Below are positions 17,926-26,588 of a stretch of DNA of 34,404 nucleotides, piece by piece (positions within the stretch are counted from its first letter, which is position 1; each line of letters opens with the position of its first letter). The translations under genes were made by a program, and so were the position numbers. The DNA is from an uncultured Thiotrichaceae bacterium. Its GTDB lineage: Bacteria; Pseudomonadota; Gammaproteobacteria; Thiotrichales; Thiotrichaceae. The notes under the pieces are model-generated. The model worked only from the letters and a program-made list of their open reading frames with translations. It was not told where the DNA came from and did not search any database. The DNA lies in the NCBI GenBank assembly GCA_937925855.1, contig CALAMO010000043.1, positions 1 to 34,404 on the forward strand. Reading direction: 5' to 3'.

Positions 17926-19254
17926 ATGGATCAGTCTGCACCGGATAAAGCGACACCCAGTGTTGGTTTTGTGAGCCTAGGGTGCCCAAAGGCACTCGTG
18001 GATTCAGAACGCATCCTAACGCAGCTGCGAGCAGAAGGCTATGCGGTTAGCGGGAGTTATCATGAGGCCGATTTAGTGGTGGTCAACACCTGTGGCTTTA
18101 TCGACTCAGCGATAGAAGAGTCGCTGGATGCCATCGGCGAAGCACTGGACGAAAATGGCCAAGTGATTGTCACGGGTTGTTTGGGGGCGGACAGCGAGAA
18201 GGTATTAAAAGCTTATCCCAACGTGCTGGCGGTCAGCGGGCCACATGCCTATGAAGAAGTGATGACGTCAGTGCACAAGCACTTACCACCGCTACACGAT
18301 CCTTATAGCGACTTGATTCCCCCCCAAGGGATTCGACTCACACCGCGCCACTACGCCTACCTGAAAATATCCGAGGGCTGTAACCATCGCTGTTCATTCT
18401 GCATTATCCCCTCTATGCGAGGTGATCTGGTATCACGCCCGATTGGTGAAGTGCTACAGGAAGCCGAAAATCTGGTGAATGCCGGTGTCAAAGAGCTGCT
18501 GGTGATCTCGCAAGACACCAGTGCCTACGGCATTGATGTTAAATACCGCACCGGTTTCTGGAACGGTCGCCCCATTAAGACACACAGCCAACAGCTGGCG
18601 GAAGCTTTGGGCAAGATGGGGGTTTGGGTGCGCATGCACTATGTCTACCCCTATCCACACGTTGATAACCTGATTCCACTCATGGCTGATGGCAAAATCC
18701 TGCCTTATCTTGACATTCCGTTTCAGCACGCCAGCCCAAGCGTATTGAAAAATATGCGGCGGCCCGCGCACGCCGAAAAGGTGCTACAGCGCCTGCAAAA
18801 CTGGCGGCAGCAATGCCCGGATATTGCCGTACGCAGTACGTTCATCGTCGGCTTTCCCGGCGAAACAGAAGACGACTTTCAGCAGCTGCTGGACTTCCTG
18901 CAAGAGGCACAGCTCGACCGCGTGGGCGCGTTTAAATATTCTCCGGTAGAAGGTGCAGCCGCGAATGCACTGCCCGACGCAGTCGATGAAGCCGAAAAAG
19001 ATGAGCGCCTCGAACGCTTTATGGAAGTACAGGCCGACATCAGTGCGCGCAAGCTTGCCGGTATGATGGGTCGGGAACTGGAGGTTTTAGTGGATGCCGC
19101 CGACGCCGGACAAAGCATTGGTCGCAGCTACCGTGATGCGCCAGAAATTGACGGTGAGGTATTGATTGAGGGTGCAGAATTGGCGGTGGGCGAATTTGCC
19201 CGCGTGCGTATCACGCACGCCGATGAGCATGATTTATGGGCTGAGCCCCTCTAA
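17926..19254 (+). CDS. rimO: Ribosomal protein S12 methylthiotransferase RimO
   Basis: RimO is a radical-SAM enzyme that adds a methylthio group to the conserved aspartate (Asp89 in E. coli) of ribosomal protein S12. Residues follow the family order: UPF0004 domain with cysteines Cys20 (SLGCPK), Cys56 (NTCGF) and Cys85 (TGCLGA) for one 4Fe-4S cluster; radical-SAM motif CNHRCSFC (Cys152, Cys156, Cys159); and a C-terminal TRAM domain ending HADEHDLW. I chose the ATG at 17926 (442 residues, E. coli 441). An in-frame ATG at 17890 would add 12 residues that relatives lack. The gene borders the candidate origin. Confidence 0.96.
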   Translation: MDQSAPDKATPSVGFVSLGCPKALVDSERILTQLRAEGYAVSGSYHEADLVVVNTCGFIDSAIEESLDAIGEALDENGQVIVTGCLGADSEKVLKAYPNVLAVSGPHAYEEVMTSVHKHLPPLHDPYSDLIPPQGIRLTPRHYAYLKISEGCNHRCSFCIIPSMRGDLVSRPIGEVLQEAENLVNAGVKELLVISQDTSAYGIDVKYRTGFWNGRPIKTHSQQLAEALGKMGVWVRMHYVYPYPHVDNLIPLMADGKILPYLDIPFQHASPSVLKNMRRPAHAEKVLQRLQNWRQQCPDIAVRSTFIVGFPGETEDDFQQLLDFLQEAQLDRVGAFKYSPVEGAAANALPDAVDEAEKDERLERFMEVQADISARKLAGMMGRELEVLVDAADAGQSIGRSYRDAPEIDGEVLIEGAELAVGEFARVRITHADEHDLWAEPL

Positions 19255-19296
19255 GGCATCACCATAAATTGATAAGCGGCTGAGCAATTAACGCTA

Positions 19297-19343
19297 CCGG
19301 GCCATTAAGAGGTGGGTTGAGATTTGATCTCGATTTGGCCCGG
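19297..19343. terminator. Nested inverted repeat between convergent rimO and dacB
   Basis: CCGGGCCA (19297-19304) pairs perfectly with TGGCCCGG (19336-19343). Inside the loop, GAGAT (19319-19323) pairs with ATCTC (19327-19331). It lies between two converging genes and could end transcription both ways, although no T run follows. Confidence 0.45.
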
Positions 19344-19377
19344 CGTCAGCGGAGCTGCGCTGCGGGCGATCAGCCCC

Positions 19378-21405
19378 TTAGCGGCTGACAAAATTATTGC
19401 GTGCGCCCCAGTAAACCCATTTAACCAGTTCATCATGTGCCTTCTTAGCACTGCTGCGGGCCTTACGGTCATTATGTAATATCGACACCACATACATTTG
19501 CCCATTGGATGCCTGGACATAGCCTGCTAGGCCCCGCACATTACGCAGCGTTCCTGTTTTAAAGCGTCCCCGCCCCGCCAGACCGCTCTTACGCATCCGA
19601 TTACGCAGCGTGCCGTCTACACCCAACACCGCCAGCGAGTTCATAAAATCATGACGCCACGGACTGTTATAAGCATTCACCAGCATTTCGCCTAGGTTAC
19701 GCGCTGAAATCCGGGAAACACGGCTTAAGCCAGAACCGTTTTCAATACGCAACTCAGGAAAATGCAAACCGCGACTTTCCATAAACTGACCAATCGCCAT
19801 GGCTCCTTTCCCAGGGGTACCCGGTGCGCCAAAGCGCTGTGCGCCTACGGTTAACATCAGCTGGCGCGCCATCACATTATTACTCTTCTTATTGATCGTT
19901 GGCAGAATGTGGCGCAGCGGCTTGGAACGATGACTAAAAACTAACTGTGCGCCTTGTGGCACCACACCCTTGCGGAAGCGACCCTGCATGCCGCCACCCA
20001 TTTTACCTACCCAGACCTTCCAAAACGCGCCAAACAAATTGGTATTCAAATCGCTGCGGCCACCTTTACTACGCGGCATTTTACGGGTATGGCGTTGCAC
20101 CCGTTTCGACAGGTTTCTGAATCGATAGCTGCTGCCCCGGCCCTGGTACAGCAGGGCCTCTGGCTGCGCATTATAGGCGGCACCGGATTTACCGTCGAAG
20201 GAGCCGGGTTTCTGATGTGGAATATTAAAGTGGCTGTTGTCAGCAACGAGATTACCCGCAATGTTTTTAATACCGCGATGGCGTAACGACCCGAGTAAGT
20301 GCCTCAGGTCAGACTCGCTAAAATCTGGGTTGCCATAGCCTTTAATCACGACATCACCGCGCAGCGTGCCCTGAACAATCGGCCCGGTAATATAGATTTC
20401 CGTTGGCCACTGGTAGTTTGGCCCCAAAGCACCCAAGGCAGCATAGGTAGTGACCAGCTTCATAGTGGAAGCCGGGTTGCGCGGTGTATCCGCCGCCGCC
20501 GTTAACACCGCCGGGCCACGGCCATTTGCTGGACGAACATAGGCGCTCATACCCCGTGCTGAAATACCGCGCAGGCGCAAATTATGAGCCACATCGCCCG
20601 GTAAGCGACTATGCCACCCGGCACCGCGAAACGTATTCGAGCGTGCCTGCTGATAAGCCACCGGCGTATTATGGTTCAATGCCTGACCGCTGCTGCCTTG
20701 TCCTCCTGCCAGTGTCAAGGGGGTTTGCGCCGCAGACCGAGCAGCAGCCTGCTGTTTTGCCTGGTTTTCACGGTAGCGAGCCAGGGAGCGAGCACGAATC
20801 TTGTCGTTTTTCTGTTGCTGTGCCAACTGTTGGCGACGCACAGCTTCCTGCTGCCGTGCCAAACGTTTTTGTTCAGCGATAGCGGCCTGCTGTCTTTGCT
20901 GCGACGCCTGTTGTGCCGCTAGGCGTTGTGCCTCAGCTGCTTTCTGTGCATAAGCTTTACGCTGTTGTTCTGCTTCATATTTGCGCTGGTATTCCAACCG
21001 AATCAGCCGCTGCTGTTCGGCCCGCAGTTTTTCTTGCGCAAGGCGCAGCTGCTCCTGCTTATATTTTTGATGGTATTTGAGACGGGTAATGCGTTGTTTT
21101 TCTTCTTCATAGCGCTGCTGGGCGGCCTGCTGATTGCGGGCCCGCTCTTGTGCCCACTGCTGGCGCTGCTGCTCGGCTATTTTCCCCCGTTTGCGGGCGG
21201 CATCCTGTTGACGTTGTTGCAAGGCATATTGCTGCGCAGTCAGCTTACTGTTGGGCTGAGCAATATAGCGGGGTGCATCCATCGTTGCCGTGACTTGCGT
21301 TGAACCCGTGACCGGCACATTGCTCTTCTTTTGCACCGAATGGGTGCTACAAGCCGCCAATAATGCAGAACATACCGCGAGCGCACTGATGCGTTGAACT
21401 AACAT
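19378..21405 (-). CDS. dacB: Lipoprotein D-alanyl-D-alanine carboxypeptidase/endopeptidase (PBP4, S13) with long coiled coil
   Basis: A penicillin-binding protein of the PBP4 class, which trims or cleaves peptidoglycan cross-links in the periplasm. The S13 triad is complete: STMK at residues 313-316, SNN at 508-510 and KTG at 616-618. The N-terminus is a lipoprotein signal ending LLAAC (Cys19), so the protein should be membrane-anchored; E. coli DacB is soluble. Residues about 55-230 are almost entirely Gln, Arg, Ala, Lys and Glu and look like a long helical rod or coiled coil of the TolA type. This makes the protein 675 residues, against roughly 480 for ordinary PBP4. GGGGA lies seven bases before the ATG. 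No frameshift is visible. Confidence 0.9.
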   Translation of the reverse strand: MLVQRISALAVCSALLAACSTHSVQKKSNVPVTGSTQVTATMDAPRYIAQPNSKLTAQQYALQQRQQDAARKRGKIAEQQRQQWAQERARNQQAAQQRYEEEKQRITRLKYHQKYKQEQLRLAQEKLRAEQQRLIRLEYQRKYEAEQQRKAYAQKAAEAQRLAAQQASQQRQQAAIAEQKRLARQQEAVRRQQLAQQQKNDKIRARSLARYRENQAKQQAAARSAAQTPLTLAGGQGSSGQALNHNTPVAYQQARSNTFRGAGWHSRLPGDVAHNLRLRGISARGMSAYVRPANGRGPAVLTAAADTPRNPASTMKLVTTYAALGALGPNYQWPTEIYITGPIVQGTLRGDVVIKGYGNPDFSESDLRHLLGSLRHRGIKNIAGNLVADNSHFNIPHQKPGSFDGKSGAAYNAQPEALLYQGRGSSYRFRNLSKRVQRHTRKMPRSKGGRSDLNTNLFGAFWKVWVGKMGGGMQGRFRKGVVPQGAQLVFSHRSKPLRHILPTINKKSNNVMARQLMLTVGAQRFGAPGTPGKGAMAIGQFMESRGLHFPELRIENGSGLSRVSRISARNLGEMLVNAYNSPWRHDFMNSLAVLGVDGTLRNRMRKSGLAGRGRFKTGTLRNVRGLAGYVQASNGQMYVVSILHNDRKARSSAKKAHDELVKWVYWGARNNFVSR

Positions 21406-21636
21406 GTGGAATCCCCGATCTCTGTGTTGTGTCTGACCTAATGCATAATACTAGGACAGTTCAAATGTGATTTGGCTATAAATAAGCCTATGACTTACTG
21501 GCAGCCAGCACAAGCCCTACACCGCCCGCCAGGCTTATATACTTTGCCACAAAGCGATAAACTAGGCATTAATACATGGAGTAGCGGTTCACGCCACCTG
21601 TGCAGCGTTCACACACTAGCCAAAAAATAAGGAATA

Positions 21637-22476
21637 ATGATGAAAGCAGGCATTCACTATGCGCTCATAAGCAGCCTATTACTGCTGCTTAGCGGCCTAA
21701 GCCACGCCGCGGACTGCCATGCGGTGCAAGCAAAATATGGTTGCCCGGCAGACACCCGCTTCCCACTACACCTCAGTTTTGATGATGGCCCGGCCTTACA
21801 GACCACAGATGTGCTAGACGCGCTGCGGCGTGAGCAGGTGCCCGCGACCTTCTTCGTGCTGGCAGAAAAGATCGATTGTGGCCGCACGCTGCAACAATGC
21901 TTTCAGGCAAACCCGGATACGGCGGCGGATGGCAGCAACTGTCTTGCTTACCGCCAGTGCGAGCTGCGGCGTACGATTCTGCATCAGGCGCGACAGGACG
22001 GCCATATGATTGGCTCGCATTCCTATGCTCACCTGCGCTACTCTGGCCTTCCCGTTGAGCTGGTGCGCAGCCATGTCAGCGCCTCAAAGCGGCTATTAGA
22101 ACCGTTTTTCACCACCGAACCCGCATTGTTTCGCCTGCCCTATGGCGATGGCTGGTTTAACCGCAAAGAGAAGGCCCACGTCTTACAAGAGCTAGCACGC
22201 CAAAATTTCCTCCATGTCGACTGGCAGATCTCAGCGTTTGATTGGGATACGCGCAACCAACAGGATGATAAAATTCTGGATAAGGTGTTGGGCCAAGTGT
22301 GTTCACGGCGCTATGGTGGCATTGCCTTATTCCACGACGGTGTGGCGCATCAGCCGCATCAAGGACGGCTACACACCACGCAGAATATGAGCCGCTGGCT
22401 GCCGATGATGCGTTGTGTGGTCGAGTTTGAGCCGTTGGAGTATTTCTTGCAGAATTTTAAGGTTAAGCCGCGTTAA
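21637..22476 (+). CDS. Secreted polysaccharide deacetylase (NodB/CE4) with extra cysteines
   Basis: A CE4 esterase that removes acetyl groups from a polysaccharide such as peptidoglycan, chitin-like or exopolysaccharide; the substrate cannot be told. A signal peptide (to about residue 24, LSHAAD) is followed by motif 1 SFDDGP with Asp49 and Asp50, motif 2 HSYAH (His128 and His132, metal ligands), motif 3 RLPYGDG, motif 4 VDWQISAFDWD and motif 5 ALFHDG. The mature protein has eight cysteines, four of them in an insertion between motifs 1 and 2 (IDCGRTLQQC and SNCLAYRQC), which suggests disulfides. A second ATG at 21640 has the better spacing to AAGGA and may be the true start. Confidence 0.9.
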   Translation: MMKAGIHYALISSLLLLLSGLSHAADCHAVQAKYGCPADTRFPLHLSFDDGPALQTTDVLDALRREQVPATFFVLAEKIDCGRTLQQCFQANPDTAADGSNCLAYRQCELRRTILHQARQDGHMIGSHSYAHLRYSGLPVELVRSHVSASKRLLEPFFTTEPALFRLPYGDGWFNRKEKAHVLQELARQNFLHVDWQISAFDWDTRNQQDDKILDKVLGQVCSRRYGGIALFHDGVAHQPHQGRLHTTQNMSRWLPMMRCVVEFEPLEYFLQNFKVKPR

Positions 22477-22546
22477 ACGCGGGCAATGGCGGGGATGTAT
22501 TGGGATGCGTTTATGATGTGTCTATATCAATATAAGGAGCACAAGC

Positions 22547-22858
22547 GTGAAGATTATCAGAAGCAAAGACTTTACTGCGTCAACCGCATGGGGAGCGATC
22601 GATATTGCCAATATGAATGGCATTACAACCCGCTTACACTGGACGGATAAACCCTATAAGTGGCATATCAACGAGGGAGAAGAGGTCTTCGCCGTCTTAG
22701 ATGGCTGCGTTGAAATGTTCTACCGCGAGGATGGCACAGAACATTCGACCGTATTAAAGACGGGGGATGTGTTTTTTGCCTCTGTCGGCACTGAACACGT
22801 CGCCCATCCCATCGGCGTGGCAAGAATCCTGGTCGTTGAGCATGCGGGCAGCGTATAG
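22547..22858 (+). CDS. Small cupin-domain protein
   Basis: A 103-residue single-domain cupin. The first cupin motif is around WHINEGEEVFAVLDGCVEMFY (about residues 39-59) and the second around LKTGDVFFASVGTEHVAHPIG. The histidine and glutamates there could bind a metal. Such proteins range from small enzymes to binding proteins, so no reaction can be assigned. Translation starts at a GTG (22547) with AAGGAG eight bases upstream. It is 58 bases before the dehydratase gene and is probably co-transcribed with it. Confidence 0.85.
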   Translation: MKIIRSKDFTASTAWGAIDIANMNGITTRLHWTDKPYKWHINEGEEVFAVLDGCVEMFYREDGTEHSTVLKTGDVFFASVGTEHVAHPIGVARILVVEHAGSV

Positions 22859-22916
22859 CTATAGTTTATAGGACTGACTTCAGCGGGATTTAGCGCTGTG
22901 ACACCAGGATAGAAAA

Positions 22917-23897
22917 ATGAAAGAAGCCTTCGATATCAATACGATTCACGCAGCTGCTGAGCGACTCGCGGGCAAAATCGTGCACACTCCGCTGCTGGAA
23001 TCCGCATTACTGAATGAACAACTTGGCGGTCGCGTCTTGTTTAAGCCGGAATGCCTACAGAAAACCGGTGCTTTTAAATTCCGGGGGGCACTCAATAAGC
23101 TCAGCACCTTAAGCGCTGAACAACGCCGCAGCGGCATTGTTGCCTTCTCCTCAGGTAATCACGCGCAGGGGGTCGCTGCGACCGCCAGAGACTTGGGCAT
23201 TGATGTCAAAATTATTATGCCGCAGGACGCACCCGCGCTAAAAATTGCCAACACGCGCGCCTATGGCGCAACGGTCATCCTGTATGATCGTTATACTGAG
23301 AGCCGGGAAGCTATTGGGCGTGATCTGGCGGAGCGCGAAGGGCGCACTCTGGTCAAACCGTATGACGACCATGACATTATGGCCGGTCAAGGCACAGCAG
23401 GGCTGGAAATTGCGCAGTCCTTACAGGCCATGGGCGTGCAGGCAGATGCCTTACTGTGTCCCTGTGGCGGCGGTGGATTGATTGCCGGGGTGTCGACAGC
23501 GATTAAAGCGCTATCACCTGAAACTGACGTGTATAGCGTCGAGCCAGAGGGATTCGAGGATACCCAACGCTCGTTAATCTCCGGTGAGCGCGAATGCAAC
23601 GCAACGCAGGGCGGCTCTCTGTGCGATTCGATTGTGACACCGCAGCCGGGCGCACTAACGTTTGCGGTGAATCGGCAGACGCTGAGCGGTGGGCTAGTCG
23701 TCAGCGAGGCCGCCGTCAAACGGGCGATGCGCGAAGCGTTTATCCACCTCAAACTAGTGGTCGAACCGGGCGGCGTGGTGGGTTTAGCGGCTTTATTAAC
23801 GGGGGAGTATCCCATCCAGGGCAAGACGGTGGTCGTGTTGCTGTCCGGTGGCAATGTGGATATGGCGACGTTTCTGGCCTGCTGTCACGAAGTTTAG
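22917..23897 (+). CDS. PLP-dependent threonine/serine dehydratase
   Basis: A fold-type II PLP enzyme that deaminates threonine to 2-oxobutanoate and probably serine to pyruvate. The PLP lysine is Lys54 in GAFKFRGA. The substrate-binding FSSGNHAQGVA segment and the phosphate loop CGGGGLI (from about Cys183) are intact. At 326 residues it ends after the catalytic domain, with no ACT-like regulatory domain. It therefore resembles the catabolic TdcB type or a serine racemase, not the isoleucine-feedback-inhibited IlvA. AGGA lies seven bases before the ATG. It follows the cupin gene in the same direction. Confidence 0.9.
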   Translation: MKEAFDINTIHAAAERLAGKIVHTPLLESALLNEQLGGRVLFKPECLQKTGAFKFRGALNKLSTLSAEQRRSGIVAFSSGNHAQGVAATARDLGIDVKIIMPQDAPALKIANTRAYGATVILYDRYTESREAIGRDLAEREGRTLVKPYDDHDIMAGQGTAGLEIAQSLQAMGVQADALLCPCGGGGLIAGVSTAIKALSPETDVYSVEPEGFEDTQRSLISGERECNATQGGSLCDSIVTPQPGALTFAVNRQTLSGGLVVSEAAVKRAMREAFIHLKLVVEPGGVVGLAALLTGEYPIQGKTVVVLLSGGNVDMATFLACCHEV

Positions 23898-23924
23898 ACA
23901 ATGGTCGAATGGTAAAAACGCTTG

Positions 23925-23940
23925 GAATTGTTGACAATTC
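23925..23940. promoter_or_regulatory. Palindrome upstream of acs
   Basis: GAATTGT and ACAATTC flank two central bases in a perfect dyad, 120 bases before the acs start. It contains TTGACA, which could be a -35 element, but I see no good -10 at the right distance. It may be an operator or the foot of a weak terminator for the dehydratase gene. Confidence 0.35.
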
Positions 23941-24059
23941 GAGGTATTACTGCTGATTTTTGGGACTTATTGCGCGTTTAAGCCATGTAGCCCCGCTCAC
24001 TCCCACAGCGCTAACAATCAGTCATCTTAGATACACGCATTCTTTAGGAGGAACCACCC

Positions 24060-26003
24060 ATGTCTGACGCGAAGACTTATCCCATTCCCGCCGGTTTTGC
24101 CGAGCAGGCGAATATCACCGCCGAGCAATATGCCGAGATGTATCAGCGTTCTATCGACGACCCCGATGGTTTTTGGGCGGAGCAGGCGAGCGAATATCTC
24201 ACCTGGTCGAAGAAATGGAGCCAAGTTTCGGACTGGAGTTTCGCCAAGGACGATGTCCACATCCGCTGGTTTGAGGGCGGTGAGATTAATGTGGCGGAGA
24301 ACTGCCTGGATCGGCATTTGGATACACGAGGCGATCAGACGGCGATTATCTGGGAGAGTGATGATCCCGGCGAGTCGAAAAAGATTACTTATAAAGAACT
24401 GCACGAGGAAGTCTGTAAGTTCGCTAATGTACTGAAAAGTCGCGGCGTTTCGAAAGGCGACCGGGTGTCGATTTATATGCCGATGATCCCGGAAGCAGCG
24501 GTGGCGATGTTGGCCTGTGCGCGGTTGGGGGCGATGCATTCGATTGTGTTTGGTGGGTTCTCGCCGGATGCGCTGCGTGACCGGATTCAGGATGCGGAAT
24601 GTGCGGTGGTGATTACAGCGGATCAGTCGGTGCGCGGCGGTAAGAATATTCCGCTGAAGGCGAATGCGGATAAGGCGATTGCGCAGTGCGATACGGTGAC
24701 GTCTTGTATCGTGGTGAAGCGCGGTGGCGATGCGGTGGATTGGAATGACTGCGACGTTTGGTATCACGAGGCAATGGCTGAAGCGTCAGCGGATTGTCCG
24801 GCGGAGCCGATGTCGGCGGAAGATCCGCTGTTTATTCTGTATACCTCCGGTTCGACCGGTAAGCCTAAGGGCGTGTTGCATACCACCGGCGGCTATCTGT
24901 TACAGGCGGCGATGACGCATAAGACGGTGTTTGATTATAAGGACGGTGAGGTTTACTGGTGTACGGCGGATGTCGGCTGGATTACCGGGCATTCTTATAT
25001 TGTGTATGGCCCGCTGGCGAATGGCGCGACCACGCTGATGTTTGAGGGCATTCCGACGTATCCGACGGCGAGCCGGTTCTGGGATGTGTGTGCGAAGCAT
25101 GATGTGGCGACATTTTATACCGCGCCGACGGCGATTCGCATGCTGATGGGTGCGGGCGATGAGTTTGTGGACAATAGCAAGATGCCGAATCTGCGGTTGT
25201 TGGGTACGGTGGGTGAGCCGATTAACCCGGAGGCGTGGGAATGGTATCACCGTGCGGTGGGTGGCGGTAAATGTCCTATTGTAGATACGTGGTGGCAGAC
25301 GGAAACCGGGGCGCACATGATGACGCCGTTACCGGGAGCGACGCCGTTAAAACCGGGTTCGGCGATGAATCCATTCTTTGGGGCGCAGCCGTTATTGGTG
25401 GATGATCAGGGTGTGGAAATCGAAGGCAATCCGGCGCAGGGTAATCTGTGTATGCGTGCGCCGTGGCCGTCGATGATGCGCTCGCTGTATGAGAATCATC
25501 CGCGCTTTGTGGAGGCTTACTTCTCGACTTTCCCCGGTTTGTACTTTACCGGCGACGGGGCGCGGCGCGATGAAGACGGGCATTACTGGATTACCGGGCG
25601 GGTGGATGATGTGCTGAATATCTCCGGCCACCGCATGGGCACGGCTGAGATTGAATCGGCGCTGGTGCTGCATCCGAAAGTCGCTGAGTCGGCGGTGGTG
25701 GGGTATCCGCATGAGATCACCGGACAGGGGATTTATGCTTATGTCACGCTGATGGCGGGTGAGGCGGGTAGCGATGAGCTACAGGCTGAGCTGGTGGCGT
25801 TGGTGCGGAAGGAGATTGGGCCGATTGCGAAGGTGAATATTATTCAGTGGGCACCGGGTTTGCCGAAGACGCGTTCGGGTAAGATTATGCGGCGGATACT
25901 GCGGAAGATTGCGGCGAATGAGACGGATGGGTTGGGGGATACTTCTACCTTGGCTGATCCTGGGGTTGTTGATGATTTGATTGCTAATCGGAAGAATACT
26001 TGA
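24060..26003 (+). CDS. acs: Acetyl-CoA synthetase (AMP-forming)
   Basis: Acs activates acetate with ATP and CoA through acetyl-AMP. The 647-residue enzyme has the adenylate-forming core [11 protein letters not shown], the DTWWQTETG motif that helps define the acetate pocket, [23 protein letters not shown] and the C-terminal [12 protein letters not shown]. Lys608 there is the residue whose acetylation switches off Acs in Salmonella (Lys609). TAGGAGGAACC just upstream gives a very strong ribosome-binding site. The coding strand is notably G-rich, unlike that of glyQ. A long antisense reading frame opposite its first third is only a shadow. Two hairpins follow the stop. Confidence 0.96.
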   Translation: MSDAKTYPIPAGFAEQANITAEQYAEMYQRSIDDPDGFWAEQASEYLTWSKKWSQVSDWSFAKDDVHIRWFEGGEINVAENCLDRHLDTRGDQTAIIWESDDPGESKKITYKELHEEVCKFANVLKSRGVSKGDRVSIYMPMIPEAAVAMLACARLGAMHSIVFGGFSPDALRDRIQDAECAVVITADQSVRGGKNIPLKANADKAIAQCDTVTSCIVVKRGGDAVDWNDCDVWYHEAMAEASADCPAEPMSAEDPLFILYTSGSTGKPKGVLHTTGGYLLQAAMTHKTVFDYKDGEVYWCTADVGWITGHSYIVYGPLANGATTLMFEGIPTYPTASRFWDVCAKHDVATFYTAPTAIRMLMGAGDEFVDNSKMPNLRLLGTVGEPINPEAWEWYHRAVGGGKCPIVDTWWQTETGAHMMTPLPGATPLKPGSAMNPFFGAQPLLVDDQGVEIEGNPAQGNLCMRAPWPSMMRSLYENHPRFVEAYFSTFPGLYFTGDGARRDEDGHYWITGRVDDVLNISGHRMGTAEIESALVLHPKVAESAVVGYPHEITGQGIYAYVTLMAGEAGSDELQAELVALVRKEIGPIAKVNIIQWAPGLPKTRSGKIMRRILRKIAANETDGLGDTSTLADPGVVDDLIANRKNT

Positions 26004-26012
26004 TTTAGTTCC

Positions 26013-26037
26013 CCCCTCTCCCTGATGTAGAGAGGGG
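26013..26037 (+). terminator. First hairpin after acs
   Basis: CCCCTCTC (26013-26020) pairs perfectly with GAGAGGGG (26030-26037) across a nine-base loop, ten bases after the acs stop. It lacks a T run and is followed closely by a second hairpin. Confidence 0.5.
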
Positions 26038-26049
26038 CTAAAGATTTTA

Positions 26050-26084
26050 AAAGCCCTGTGGCCGGTTGGTTGTGGGGCTTTTTA
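26050..26084. terminator. Terminator between acs and the toxin-antitoxin island
   Basis: AAAGCCC (26051-26057) pairs with GGGCTTT (26076-26082), with further A-T pairs at the base and a T run on the plus strand (A run on the left arm, so it can work both ways). It ends acs and probably the converging DUF4411 gene, whose stop is at 26088. Confidence 0.7.
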
Positions 26085-26087
26085 ACG

Positions 26088-26588
26088 TTAAACAGAGGCT
26101 CTGAAAAACGCACTTTCAGCCTTGAGCATCGCAAATGTATTTAAGTATTCCACACCAAAAGCATTACATACATTAGGAATTGCAATCCGCCTCGCATTTT
26201 CAGCAACAAGGTTTTCGAGAGTGACAAGCTTGCATTTATTGACAGCAGAATAAGCAATGAGCCATGGATCTGCCTTGCTTAGAAAAAATGCTTTTTGCTC
26301 AGCCGGTTTATCCAAGTTACCAACATAGTTAGCTATTTCACCAAAACAAATTTGTACATCGTCATCATGATCATCGAAACGGAAAAATCCGCTTTTCTTA
26401 TTCGCAGTTGCCCAAGTAGATAGGTTATCACCGCCAACTTTATCCATCAGTTCGCGGTGAACCCAGCTTATTGTTCCAACTTTTACCTGATTCGCTATCA
26501 GCCAGTCCCAAAAAACTGGAAACACATCGATTGGGTAATAAGTGTTATTTGCTGTAATCAAAATATTTGAATCGCAACAATATTTCAC
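26088..26588 (-). CDS. DUF4411 PIN-like toxin
   Basis: A 166-residue protein of the DUF4411 family, a PIN-like nuclease fold. The N-terminus CCDSNILITANNTYYPIDVFP with Asp6 is typical, followed by FWDWL, the SKADPWLIAYS segment with the second acidic site, and the late strand LVTLE. It should cleave RNA when released from its partner. Its start overlaps the stop of the upstream ImmA/IrrE gene by four bases (ATGA), the usual sign of a coupled toxin-antitoxin pair. The target is unknown. Confidence 0.8.
   Translation of the reverse strand: MKYCCDSNILITANNTYYPIDVFPVFWDWLIANQVKVGTISWVHRELMDKVGGDNLSTWATANKKSGFFRFDDHDDDVQICFGEIANYVGNLDKPAEQKAFFLSKADPWLIAYSAVNKCKLVTLENLVAENARRIAIPNVCNAFGVEYLNTFAMLKAESAFFRASV

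Noticed and set aside
24027-24767. 246-codon open frame on the minus strand opposite acs
   Set aside because: Its product is Arg/His/Ile-rich without domains, and the plus-strand acs reading is unambiguous. It arises from acs codon usage.
26013-26084. Possible CRISPR or repeat array after acs
   Set aside because: It consists of two separate hairpins without repeated units. No regularly spaced repeats occur anywhere in the window.
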